Shown here piece by piece: positions 18,009-25,686 of a stretch of 64,000 nucleotides of DNA. The notes below the pieces were generated by a model that searched no databases, had not been told where the DNA came from, and saw only the letters and a program-made list of their open reading frames with translations. Source of the stretch: CAZSMC01 sp964607755 (lineage in GTDB: Bacteria; Zhuqueibacterota; Zhuqueibacteria; Residuimicrobiales; Krinioviventaceae); contig CAZSMC010000005.1 of NCBI GenBank assembly GCA_964607755.1, positions 50,627 to 114,626 of the forward strand. The letters are read 5' to 3'. Numbering within the stretch: position 1 is the first letter of the stretch; each line of letters starts with the position of its first letter. The position numbers and the translations under genes are program-made.

Positions 18009-18566
18009 CTATTTCTTTACAAAAGGAACGCCAAAAGCAGTTAACAATTCAAATGCTTCTTCGTCCGTTTTTGCGGTTGTTACTATGGTAATATTCAGAC
18101 CGCGAATCTGATCGATTTTATCGTAATCGATTTCCGGAAAAACAATTTGCTCTCGTATCGAAAAATTATAATTGCCGCGTCCATCGAACTTTACAGGCAG
18201 TCCGCGAAAGTCTCTAACACGCGGAATAGCAATTGAAATCAACCGGTCCAGAAATTCATACATCCGGCGATGTCTCAGAGTAACCATACATCCTATTGGC
18301 ATCCCGGCTCTGAGTTTAAAATTCGAGATCGATTTTTTCGCGCGTCGGATCACCGGTTTTTGTCCTGCTATCCGGGTCAAGTCATCAATAGCAGCATCAA
18401 GCGTTTTTGGATTTTCAGTCGCTTCTCCGACTCCCATATTCAACACGATCTTGTTAACTCGCGGAATTTCATGAACATTCTTATAATTAAACTTTTTCAT
18501 CAACTGAGGAGCAATGTCCACTTTATATGCTTGTTGAAGTCTGGTTTTATAATCTTTTTCAGCCAT
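18009..18566 (-). CDS. rplE: 50S ribosomal protein L5
   Basis: 5S rRNA-binding protein that contacts P-site tRNA and S13. IPRVNKIVLNMGVGEA, RRAKKSISNFKLRAGMPIGCMVTLR and FPEIDYDKIDQIRGLNITIVTTA are diagnostic. 185 aa is normal. It follows rplX by 21 nt. Confidence 0.98.
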   Translation of the reverse strand: MAEKDYKTRLQQAYKVDIAPQLMKKFNYKNVHEIPRVNKIVLNMGVGEATENPKTLDAAIDDLTRIAGQKPVIRRAKKSISNFKLRAGMPIGCMVTLRHRRMYEFLDRLISIAIPRVRDFRGLPVKFDGRGNYNFSIREQIVFPEIDYDKIDQIRGLNITIVTTAKTDEEAFELLTAFGVPFVKK

Positions 18567-18587
18567 TACCGATTTCCAATAGGTTCA

Positions 18588-18923
18588 TTAAGTGTTCGAA
18601 ACTAACATTTCATTACAATTCTTGCAGACGCGAACCCGGCTTTTTCTGTCTCGTTGTTCATCATAAACAGCTTTGCTTCCCATTCGCGACGGTGTATTGC
18701 ATTTCGGGCACACGACCATCACATTAGACACATGGATGGGAGCTTCTTTTTCAATGATACCGCCCTGCTGGTTTTGTTGCGACGGGCGCGTATGCCGTTT
18801 GATAAAATTCACTCCCTCGACGATGACCCGATGTTCATCGGGAAAAACCTTGAGCACTTTGCCCTTTTTCCCTTTATAATTGCCGGCTAAAACCAGCACC
18901 TGATCATTTTTTCTAACTCGCAT
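18588..18923 (-). CDS. rplX: 50S ribosomal protein L24
   Basis: Assembly-initiator protein with an N-terminal KOW motif (VLVLAGNYKGKKGKVLKVFP). The C-terminal half carries CPKC and CKNC pairs that could hold zinc. 111 aa is within range. It lies between rplN and rplE. Confidence 0.97.
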   Translation of the reverse strand: MRVRKNDQVLVLAGNYKGKKGKVLKVFPDEHRVIVEGVNFIKRHTRPSQQNQQGGIIEKEAPIHVSNVMVVCPKCNTPSRMGSKAVYDEQRDRKSRVRVCKNCNEMLVSNT

Positions 18924-18959
18924 ATCGTTACTCGCCCTTTATGGCTGATACATTCATTT

Positions 18960-19328
18960 TTACAAAACCTCCGGAGCCAGAGACACTATTTTCATAAATT
19001 GTTTTTCACGCAATTCTCTGGCAACGGGACCAAAAATTCGTGATCCTTTCGGTTCACCGAGATCGTTAATCAGAACGGCTGCATTCTCGTCAAACCGGAT
19101 ATAAGAGCCGTCGTTTCGTCTACACTCTTTTTTAGTGCGAACGATCACTGCCTTGCTGGTATCGCCCCGCTTGATAGCTGCATTCGGCAATGCATTTTTA
19201 ACAGAGACAATGATAATATCTCCAATCGAAGCATATTTACGTTTGCTTCCACCAAGCACGCGAATACACATCACATTCTTGGCACCAGTATTGTCTGCAA
19301 CATTTAATCTGCTGTATTCCTGAATCAT
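18960..19328 (-). CDS. rplN: 50S ribosomal protein L14
   Basis: Large-subunit protein at the bridge to 16S rRNA. The ATG at 19328 gives MIQEYSRLNVADNTGAK and 122 aa, the usual length. AAAGGA lies 7 nt upstream, so the GTG two codons earlier is not needed. GSRIFGPVARELREKQFMKIVSLAPEVL is the canonical C-terminus. Confidence 0.97.
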   Translation of the reverse strand: MIQEYSRLNVADNTGAKNVMCIRVLGGSKRKYASIGDIIIVSVKNALPNAAIKRGDTSKAVIVRTKKECRRNDGSYIRFDENAAVLINDLGEPKGSRIFGPVARELREKQFMKIVSLAPEVL

Positions 19329-19366
19329 TTTCACATCCTTTAATTTCGCAGTGGCGAAAACACCAG

Positions 19367-19621
19367 TTATTTTGCTCGTTCAATAATTTCCAAAAGCCGC
19401 CACCGTTTCTTTTTGCTCAGTGGTCTTGACTCGATAATTCGTACTTTATCGCCCAAATGACTGTCATTTTTTTCATCGTGAGCCATAAATTTACTACTCT
19501 TACTGATGTATTTTTTATACAGAGGATGCTTGAGATGTCGCTGGACAAGAACCACCCGGGTTTTGTCCATTTTATCACTCGAGACAATACCTACTAGTGT
19601 TTTTTTCTTACCTGTTTCCAC
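19367..19621 (-). CDS. rpsQ: 30S ribosomal protein S17
   Basis: OB-fold 16S rRNA-binding protein, 84 aa. LVGIVSSDKMDKTRVVLVQRHLKHPLYKKYI and GDKVRIIESRPLSKKKRWRLLEIIERAK are family-typical. It follows rpmC by 44 nt. Confidence 0.97.
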   Translation of the reverse strand: METGKKKTLVGIVSSDKMDKTRVVLVQRHLKHPLYKKYISKSSKFMAHDEKNDSHLGDKVRIIESRPLSKKKRWRLLEIIERAK

Positions 19622-19665
19622 GTTGTTCTCCGAATCTCCTCAATAATACAAATTAATTAACAGGC

Positions 19666-19866
19666 TCACTTTCGAATATCTAATTCATATTCCCGCAACA
19701 CTGTTTTCAGACGGGCAATATCCCGCCGGAGTGTTCTGAGACGCATTGGATTATCGAGCTGATGCATAGAATGTTGAAAGCGCAAGTTATTCATTTCTTC
19801 GAGCGCATCTTCCAGACGCATCTTTATCTCGTCGAGCGGGAGTTGTTCAATTTCTTCCATTTTCAT
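19666..19866 (-). CDS. rpmC: 50S ribosomal protein L29
   Basis: 66-aa helical protein at the exit-tunnel rim near the trigger-factor and SRP site. The core is EEMNNLRFQHSMHQLDNPMRLRTLRRDIARLKTVLRE. It lies 4 nt after rplP in the order rplP-rpmC-rpsQ. Confidence 0.96.
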   Translation of the reverse strand: MKMEEIEQLPLDEIKMRLEDALEEMNNLRFQHSMHQLDNPMRLRTLRRDIARLKTVLREYELDIRK

Positions 19867-19870
19867 TTGC

Positions 19871-20284
19871 TTAATCTCCGAAATCTGAGGCTGTAATAAA
19901 CTTTGTCCGAATCGGCAGTTTATTCGAGGCCAAACGCATGGCGTTTCGAGCTACTTCTTCAGGTACACCATCAACTTCAAATATAATTCTGCCAGGTTTA
20001 ACTACAGCGACCCAATATTCTGGCACACCTTTTCCTTTACCCATTCTCGTTTCAGCCGGCTTTTTTGTCAGCGGCTTGTCCGGGAAAATGCGGATCCAGA
20101 CTTTACCTGACCGCTTCATATAGCGGTTGATAGCCACACGAGCCGCTTCTATTTGTCGCGCTGTAATCCAATGAGGTTCGAGTGCTTTCAAGCCATAGTG
20201 ACCATAATTTAAACGGGAACCTCGAATGGCCTGGCCTTTCATTCGTCCGCGCTGTTGTTTACGATATTTTACGCGTTTCGGCAT
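19871..20284 (-). CDS. rplP: 50S ribosomal protein L16
   Basis: Large-subunit protein near the A-site tRNA elbow. MPKRVKYRKQQRGRMKGQAIRG fixes the start at 20284 (137 aa); an ATG two codons upstream adds only Met-Leu and cannot be excluded. KPAETRMGKGKGVPEYWVAVVKPG is diagnostic. Confidence 0.96.
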   Translation of the reverse strand: MPKRVKYRKQQRGRMKGQAIRGSRLNYGHYGLKALEPHWITARQIEAARVAINRYMKRSGKVWIRIFPDKPLTKKPAETRMGKGKGVPEYWVAVVKPGRIIFEVDGVPEEVARNAMRLASNKLPIRTKFITASDFGD

Positions 20285-20313
20285 TAACATGAGTTCATAT
20301 CTCCGCTAAATTT

Positions 20314-20955
20314 CTATGCTACCATTTCATCGCCAATAATTTCGCCTTTGCATATCCACACTTTAACGCCGATAGATCCGTATTGGGTATTCGATGTATA
20401 ATTCGCGTAATCAATATCAGCGCGCATGGTGTGCAATGGAACCCGGCCTTGTTTGTATTGTTCTCGCCGTGCCATTTCCGCACCGCCCAATCGGCCGGAA
20501 CAAATGATACGTACGCCTTCTGCTCCCATTCGCATCGTCGACATCATAGCCTTTTTCATAGCACGGCGGAAGGAAACGCGTCCGGCTAATTGATTGGCGA
20601 TATTTTCAGCAACCAAATAAGCGTCAAGTTCGGGGCGTTTAATTTCACTGATGTTAAGTTGAACATCCTTGCCGGTTAGCCGTTGCAGCTCTTCTTTCAG
20701 CTTGTCAACTTCAGCACCTTTGCGGCCAATGACAATACCTGGTCTGGCCGTATTGATGGTTATAGTAATATGCTTTGGCGTTCGCTCGATAACAATGCGC
20801 GAAACACTGGCCCGCTGTAAGCGGTTACGAATATACTGCCGCAGCATGTTATCTTCTTCAAGTTTTTTATTAAATCCTTTTTCATCGAACCATTTTGAAT
20901 CCCAGGTTCGAATAACTCCTAACCGAAAGCCAATAGGATGTGTCTTTTGTCCCAA
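20314..20955 (-). CDS. rpsC: 30S ribosomal protein S3
   Basis: mRNA-entry protein with an N-terminal KH domain (ITINTARPGIVIGRKGAEVDKL) and a C-terminal domain (GVRIICSGRLGGAEMARREQYKQGRVPLHTMRADIDY). MGQKTHPIGFRLGVIRTWDSKW is the standard start. 213 aa is normal. Confidence 0.98.
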   Translation of the reverse strand: MGQKTHPIGFRLGVIRTWDSKWFDEKGFNKKLEEDNMLRQYIRNRLQRASVSRIVIERTPKHITITINTARPGIVIGRKGAEVDKLKEELQRLTGKDVQLNISEIKRPELDAYLVAENIANQLAGRVSFRRAMKKAMMSTMRMGAEGVRIICSGRLGGAEMARREQYKQGRVPLHTMRADIDYANYTSNTQYGSIGVKVWICKGEIIGDEMVA

Positions 20956-20964
20956 ACTTTACTC

Positions 20965-21318
20965 CTATATTTGATTTGTTCTGTCTGCAACAACAATTGA
21001 AATATGACTGGTACTTTTACGAATGCGCATAGCCCGTCCCATTGCTGCGGGACGAAAGCGCTTGAGCGCAAAACCTTGATCGATGCGCAGTTCTTTGATA
21101 AAAAGATCGTCCGGTGATAATTTCGATCCTTCTTCTTTATTCAGCATATTCGCTACCGCCGATCGCAATGTTTTTTCAATTGGCACAGAAGCGTCTGCGC
21201 TGTTAAAATGCAATATATTCAGTGCTTCGTTGACATCTTTTCCGCGCACCAGGTTGCCTACCCTTCTCAATTTATAGGGAGACATGCGTACCCATTTTGC
21301 GATTGCCCGTGCTTCCAT
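20965..21318 (-). CDS. rplV: 50S ribosomal protein L22
   Basis: Exit-tunnel protein whose beta-hairpin lines the constriction. MEARAIAKWVRMSPYKLRRVGNLVRGK and KRFRPAAMGRAMRIRKSTSHISIVV match the family. 117 aa. It follows rpsS by 22 nt. Confidence 0.98.
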   Translation of the reverse strand: MEARAIAKWVRMSPYKLRRVGNLVRGKDVNEALNILHFNSADASVPIEKTLRSAVANMLNKEEGSKLSPDDLFIKELRIDQGFALKRFRPAAMGRAMRIRKSTSHISIVVADRTNQI

Positions 21319-21340
21319 TGGTTATATCTCCAGAACCTAA

Positions 21341-21622
21341 TTATGCTCTTACTTTTTCAGATTTTCGATCCACATGTCCTCTGAACGTCCGGGTAGGGGC
21401 AAACTCACCCAATTTATGGCCGACCATATTTTCAGAAATATAAACCGGGATAAACTTATTGCCATTATGCACGGCCAACGTATGCCCGATAAATTCAGGT
21501 GGAATCGTGCATCGACGCGCCCAGGTTTTGATCACTTTTTTCTGATTACTGGCGTTGAGCGCTTCGATCTTTGCCATTAATTTTTCGTCTATATAAGGAC
21601 CTTTTTTTACCGATCGTGCCAT
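21341..21622 (-). CDS. rpsS: 30S ribosomal protein S19
   Basis: 30S head protein that pairs with S13. MARSVKKGPYIDEKLMAKI and GHTLAVHNGNKFIPVYISENMVGHKLGEFAPTRTFRGH are diagnostic. 93 aa. It follows rplB by 6 nt. Confidence 0.98.
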   Translation of the reverse strand: MARSVKKGPYIDEKLMAKIEALNASNQKKVIKTWARRCTIPPEFIGHTLAVHNGNKFIPVYISENMVGHKLGEFAPTRTFRGHVDRKSEKVRA

Positions 21623-21628
21623 AGTGTT

Positions 21629-22453
21629 TTATTTACCTCGTCTTTTAACTATGTAAGCGTCCGACTTTTTTCTTTTGCGTGTTTTCAGACCCTTTGTCTT
21701 CCATCCCCACGGCGAGCATGGTTGACGGCCGCCAGAGCTCCGTCCTTCACCACCGCCCATAGGATGGTCTACCGGGTTCATCGCCACGCCGCGAACTTTG
21801 GGTCGTCTCCCCAGCCAACGCGAGCGCCCGGATTTGCCCAATTTAACATTTTCATGATCGAGATTACCGACCTGGCCAATGGTTGCCCGGCATTCCTGGC
21901 GCATCATTCGCACTTCACCGGACGGTAATTTGATCTGGGCATAATCACCTTCTTTGGCAACGAGCTGAGCGTATGCGCCAGCTCCGCGGGCGATTTGTCC
22001 GCCCTTGCCCTGGCGCAGTTCAACGTTATGAATCCAGGTACCCAGCGGGATTCGCTGCAAAGAAGTGGAATTTCCAACCCGGATTTCTGCTTTATCTCCG
22101 GCAACGATTTTGTCATTCACCTGCAAACCACGCGGCGCCAGGATGTAGCGTTTTTCGCCATCTACATAATGCAGCAAAGCTATAAACGCGCTTCTATTGG
22201 GATCGTATTGAATCGAAGCCACTTTTGCCGGAACATCCAGTTTATCTCTTTTGAAATCGATAATTCGATAAGCCCGTTTATGTCCGCCACCTCTTCTGCG
22301 CGCCGTAATTCGCCCGTTGTTATTTCGTCCGCCTGTTTTTTTGAGCGGTTTTAGGAGCGATTTTTCCGGTTTTGACTCGGTGATTTCTTCGAATCTGTTA
22401 ACAGTCTTTGTCCGCTGGCCCGGAGTAATCGGTTTAAATGATTTTATAGCCAT
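21629..22453 (-). CDS. rplB: 50S ribosomal protein L2
   Basis: Highly conserved protein near the peptidyl-transferase centre, needed for subunit joining. GRNNNGRITARRRGGGHKRAYR opens the RNA-binding part. VRGVAMNPVDHPMGGGEGRSSGGR contains the critical conserved His loop. 274 aa is normal. Confidence 0.98.
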   Translation of the reverse strand: MAIKSFKPITPGQRTKTVNRFEEITESKPEKSLLKPLKKTGGRNNNGRITARRRGGGHKRAYRIIDFKRDKLDVPAKVASIQYDPNRSAFIALLHYVDGEKRYILAPRGLQVNDKIVAGDKAEIRVGNSTSLQRIPLGTWIHNVELRQGKGGQIARGAGAYAQLVAKEGDYAQIKLPSGEVRMMRQECRATIGQVGNLDHENVKLGKSGRSRWLGRRPKVRGVAMNPVDHPMGGGEGRSSGGRQPCSPWGWKTKGLKTRKRKKSDAYIVKRRGK

Positions 22454-22486
22454 GGGAACATCTCCTTACTGCTGCAATCAGTATGA

Positions 22487-22786
22487 TCAACTCTCAAACA
22501 AGTCAATGGAATAACCTTCTTTTAGTGTTACGATAGCCTTTTTCCAGTCCGGACGTTTGCCCGTTGTTATGCCGCGACGAGTCTGGTTTCGTTTCACTTT
22601 GCCTTTAACTTTGACTGTTCGAACGTGATCAACCAGAACATCGAACTTTTCTTCGACAGCCCGCTTGATCTCGATTTTGTTGGAATCAAGCGAAACCACA
22701 AATCCGTACTTTTTTTCTTTTTCCTGCAATCGAAGAATTTTTTCAGTCATCAAAGGACGAATCAATATTTCATGCTGTTTTCTCAT
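22487..22786 (-). CDS. rplW: 50S ribosomal protein L23
   Basis: Exit-tunnel protein that docks trigger factor and SRP. ILIRPLMTEKILRLQEKEKKYGFVVSLDSNKIEIKRAVEEKFDV is the family core. 99 aa. Its start overlaps the rplD stop by 1 nt. Confidence 0.97.
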   Translation of the reverse strand: MRKQHEILIRPLMTEKILRLQEKEKKYGFVVSLDSNKIEIKRAVEEKFDVLVDHVRTVKVKGKVKRNQTRRGITTGKRPDWKKAIVTLKEGYSIDLFES

Positions 22787-23412
22787 TATTGCAATATACC
22801 TTCCAACTTGCCAACGGCATCTTCCATAATAAGTATTGTTTTGTAATTGAGCAGATCGTATGTTGATACGTCGGTTGCGATTTCTATTTTCAGGTTTTTA
22901 ATATTTCGTCCGGCTAACAGCATATTCCTGTCATATTCCGGAACGAGGACCAAAGTTTTACTTCCGTCCAATTTTAAGCTTTTCAGAATTGAAAACATTT
23001 CTCTGGTTTTCGGCTGCTCAAGGGTAAAATTTTCGAGGACTTTAACATTATCCTCTTTTGCTTTTGCAGAAAGTGCCGATATACGCGCTAACTTTTTTAC
23101 TTTTTTGGGTAGTTTGTAATTGAAATCATTCGGCTGCGGTCCAAATATGATGCCACCGCCTTTCCACAGCGGAGACCGGATCGTACCAGCACGCGCCGTA
23201 CCGCGTCCTTTTTGACGCCACGGTTTTCGTCCGCCACCGGCGACCATGCTTCGGGTTTTCGTGCTGCGGGTGCCCTGTCGCGCATTGGTCCGCTGAGCTT
23301 TGACAGCAAGATAAACAGCGTGCTCGTTAACATCTGCCGCAAACACCTTGTCAGAGACGTTCATTGTGCGGCCCGCGCTTGCACCTTCTTTTGTAAAAAT
23401 ATCAAGTTTCAT
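22786..23412 (-). CDS. rplD: 50S ribosomal protein L4
   Basis: Exit-tunnel protein whose loop (RQGTRSTKTRSMVAGGGRKPWRQKGRGTARAGTIRSPLWKGGG) reaches the constriction. 208 aa. In E. coli L4 represses the S10 operon through the rpsJ leader; here rpsJ has only a 35-nt leader after tuf, so that mechanism looks unlikely. Confidence 0.98.
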   Translation of the reverse strand: MKLDIFTKEGASAGRTMNVSDKVFAADVNEHAVYLAVKAQRTNARQGTRSTKTRSMVAGGGRKPWRQKGRGTARAGTIRSPLWKGGGIIFGPQPNDFNYKLPKKVKKLARISALSAKAKEDNVKVLENFTLEQPKTREMFSILKSLKLDGSKTLVLVPEYDRNMLLAGRNIKNLKIEIATDVSTYDLLNYKTILIMEDAVGKLEGILQ

Positions 23413-23418
23413 AATTCT

Positions 23419-24039
23419 TTACTTTCTGATTAAAACAATCCCTTTCTTTGCACCAGGAATGGCGCCTTTTACCACGATAATATTGTTTTCAGGATCTACT
23501 TTGAGAATTTGCAAATTTTGTGTCGTGACTGTTTCGCCGCCCATCCGGCCGCCCATTTTCGTGCCTTTAAATACACGAGAAGGCCAGGCTGATTGCCCGA
23601 TGGAACCAGGAGAACGGAATTTATTGCTCTGACCGTGAGTTTTGGGACCGCCGTGAAAACCGTGCCGTTTCATCACACCGGCAAAACCGCGACCCTTGCT
23701 TACTCCGGTAACGTCAACCAGCTCTCCCTGCTGGAAAATGTCGGCTTTGATTTCGTCACCTATATTCAGTTCCTTATCTGCATCAAAGCTTCGGAATTCT
23801 TTTAATACTTGAAACGGCTTGAGACCAGCTTTTTCAGCGTGCCCGATCTCTGCTTTTGTTGCTCTTTTTAGCTTTTTCTTTCCAAAACCGAGCTGAATAG
23901 CCTGGTATCCATCTTTTTCCTCGGTTTTGATCTGAATGACGTAACAGGGGCCAATTTCCAGAACCGTTCCAGGTCTTGCCTGGCCTGTTTCGTCAAAAAA
24001 ACGTGTCATACCAATTTTTCTACCAATTAATCCGCGCAT
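23419..24039 (-). CDS. rplC: 50S ribosomal protein L3
   Basis: Early-assembly protein with a loop near the peptidyl-transferase centre. MRGLIGRKIGMTRFFDETGQ and KGRGFAGVMKRHGFHGGPKTHGQSNKFRSPGSIGQ are diagnostic. 206 aa. It follows rpsJ by 57 nt. Confidence 0.98.
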   Translation of the reverse strand: MRGLIGRKIGMTRFFDETGQARPGTVLEIGPCYVIQIKTEEKDGYQAIQLGFGKKKLKRATKAEIGHAEKAGLKPFQVLKEFRSFDADKELNIGDEIKADIFQQGELVDVTGVSKGRGFAGVMKRHGFHGGPKTHGQSNKFRSPGSIGQSAWPSRVFKGTKMGGRMGGETVTTQNLQILKVDPENNIIVVKGAIPGAKKGIVLIRK

Positions 24040-24096
24040 TGTACCGATTCTCTTTTTATTGAGATGTTAATAAACGGGTCGAAAACTGATTTAAAA

Positions 24097-24405
24097 TTAA
24101 ACTTTGATTTCCACATCTACACCAGCCGGAAGCTCGAGTTTCATCAGAGCGTCTACAGTTTTTGGTGAAGAATTCAGAATATCGATTAATCGTTTATGAA
24201 TACGTGTTTCAAATTGTTCTCGTGATTTTTTATCCACATGCGGTGATCGATTAACAGTAAACACCGAACGCCGGGTTGGCAGTGGAATGGGGCCGGAAAT
24301 CATGGCCCCGGTATTTTTCGCTGTTTTGATAATTTTTTCTGTCGATTGATCAATCAGCCGATGATCGTATGCTTTTAATTTTATGCGAATTTTTTGACCC
24401 GCCAT
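24097..24405 (-). CDS. rpsJ: 30S ribosomal protein S10
   Basis: 30S head protein that also pairs with NusB in antitermination. QKIRIKLKAYDHRLIDQSTEKI and GPIPLPTRRSVFTVNRSPHVDKKSREQFE match the family. 102 aa. It lies 35 nt after tuf, so the S10 genes continue directly from the str genes. Confidence 0.98.
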   Translation of the reverse strand: MAGQKIRIKLKAYDHRLIDQSTEKIIKTAKNTGAMISGPIPLPTRRSVFTVNRSPHVDKKSREQFETRIHKRLIDILNSSPKTVDALMKLELPAGVDVEIKV

Positions 24406-24440
24406 CTATGTGCTCCACAAATTCCTGTAAAATGTTTTAC

Positions 24441-25643
24441 TTATTCGATAATTTTCGTCACCACGCCAGCGCCCACTGTCCGGCCGCCTTCCCGAATCGC
24501 AAATCGCAAACCTTCTTCCATGGCTATCTCGGTGATCAACTTGCCAGTCAACGTCACATTGTCTCCAGGCATCACCATCTCGGTGCCTTCCGGTAACGTC
24601 ACTTCTCCAGTCACATCCGTCGTCCGAAAATAAAACTGCGGACGATAACCTTTGAAAAATGGCGTGTGACGACCGCCTTCGTCTTTGCTCAATACGTACA
24701 CCTCCGCTTCAAAATGCGTGTGGGGTGTTATCGAGCCCGGCTTGGCTACCACCATGCCTCGCTGCAATTCGTCCTTGTCAACTCCTCGCAATAATAATCC
24801 CGCATTGTCTCCGGCCTGTCCCTCGTCTAACATCTTGCGGAACATCTCAACTCCTGTGCATACCGTCTTGCGATGGGCTCCCAATCCAATTATCTCTACC
24901 TCATCGTTCACTTTGACAATACCACGCTCGATTCGTCCTGTGCCCACCGTACCACGACCGGTAATCGAAAATACATCCTCCACCGGCATCAAAAAAGGCT
25001 TGCTGATGTCGCGTTCCGGAGTCGGAATGTAATCGTCCATCGCCTGCAATAGCTCCACAACTGGCTCCCATTCCGGTCCCTCAAAATCACCTTTTATGCC
25101 TTTCTCCATCGCCTGCAAGGCAGAACCCTTGATCACAGGGACCTCATCTCCTGGAAACTCGTAATTCGATAACAACTCCCGTACTTCCAACTCGACCAGC
25201 TCTAACAACTCCGGATCATCCACCTGATCCGTCTTGTTCATGAATACTATAATCGATGGCACGTTCACCTGTCGAGCCAGCAAAATGTGCTCCCGGGTCT
25301 GCGGCATCGGCCCGTCAGCCGCTGATACCACCAGTATCGAACCGTCCATCTGCGCAGCACCAGTGATCATGTTCTTGATATAGTCCGCGTGACCAGGACA
25401 GTCTACGTGCGCATAGTGACGCGCCCCGGTCTGATACTCCACATGAGCCGTGTTGATCGTTATGCCTCGAGCCTTCTCCTCAGGGGCGTTGTCAATCTCT
25501 TCAAACTTTTTTATATCTGCCAGGCCCTGATTCGCAAGGTACATCGTCATCGCTGCCGTCAACGTCGTCTTGCCGTGATCAACATGTCCGATCGTCCCAA
25601 CATTCACATGAGGCTTGGTGCGTTCGTATTTTTGTTTAGCCAT
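24441..25643 (-). CDS. tuf: Elongation factor Tu (copy in the str block)
   Basis: GTPase that brings aminoacyl-tRNA to the ribosome. The P-loop is GHVDHGKTT at residues 19-27, DCPGHADY is the switch II motif and NKTD the guanine-specificity motif. 400 aa. Gene order fusA-tuf-rpsJ is classic. The protein is identical to the second copy at 40485-41687. Comparing the two genes I see one base difference, at 25599 versus 41643, a silent change in the V15 codon (GTT/GTA). Flanking DNA differs at once outside the coding region, which points to gene conversion. Confidence 0.99.
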   Translation of the reverse strand: MAKQKYERTKPHVNVGTIGHVDHGKTTLTAAMTMYLANQGLADIKKFEEIDNAPEEKARGITINTAHVEYQTGARHYAHVDCPGHADYIKNMITGAAQMDGSILVVSAADGPMPQTREHILLARQVNVPSIIVFMNKTDQVDDPELLELVELEVRELLSNYEFPGDEVPVIKGSALQAMEKGIKGDFEGPEWEPVVELLQAMDDYIPTPERDISKPFLMPVEDVFSITGRGTVGTGRIERGIVKVNDEVEIIGLGAHRKTVCTGVEMFRKMLDEGQAGDNAGLLLRGVDKDELQRGMVVAKPGSITPHTHFEAEVYVLSKDEGGRHTPFFKGYRPQFYFRTTDVTGEVTLPEGTEMVMPGDNVTLTGKLITEIAMEEGLRFAIREGGRTVGAGVVTKIIE

Positions 25644-25686
25644 CGTAATCTCCTTGATTTATTATAACATAAATTCAATACAATCT

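Noticed and set aside
24441..25643. Possible mobile duplication around tuf
   Set aside because: The repeated segment is limited to the tuf coding region, without terminal repeats or transposase; gene conversion between two ancestral loci explains it better.
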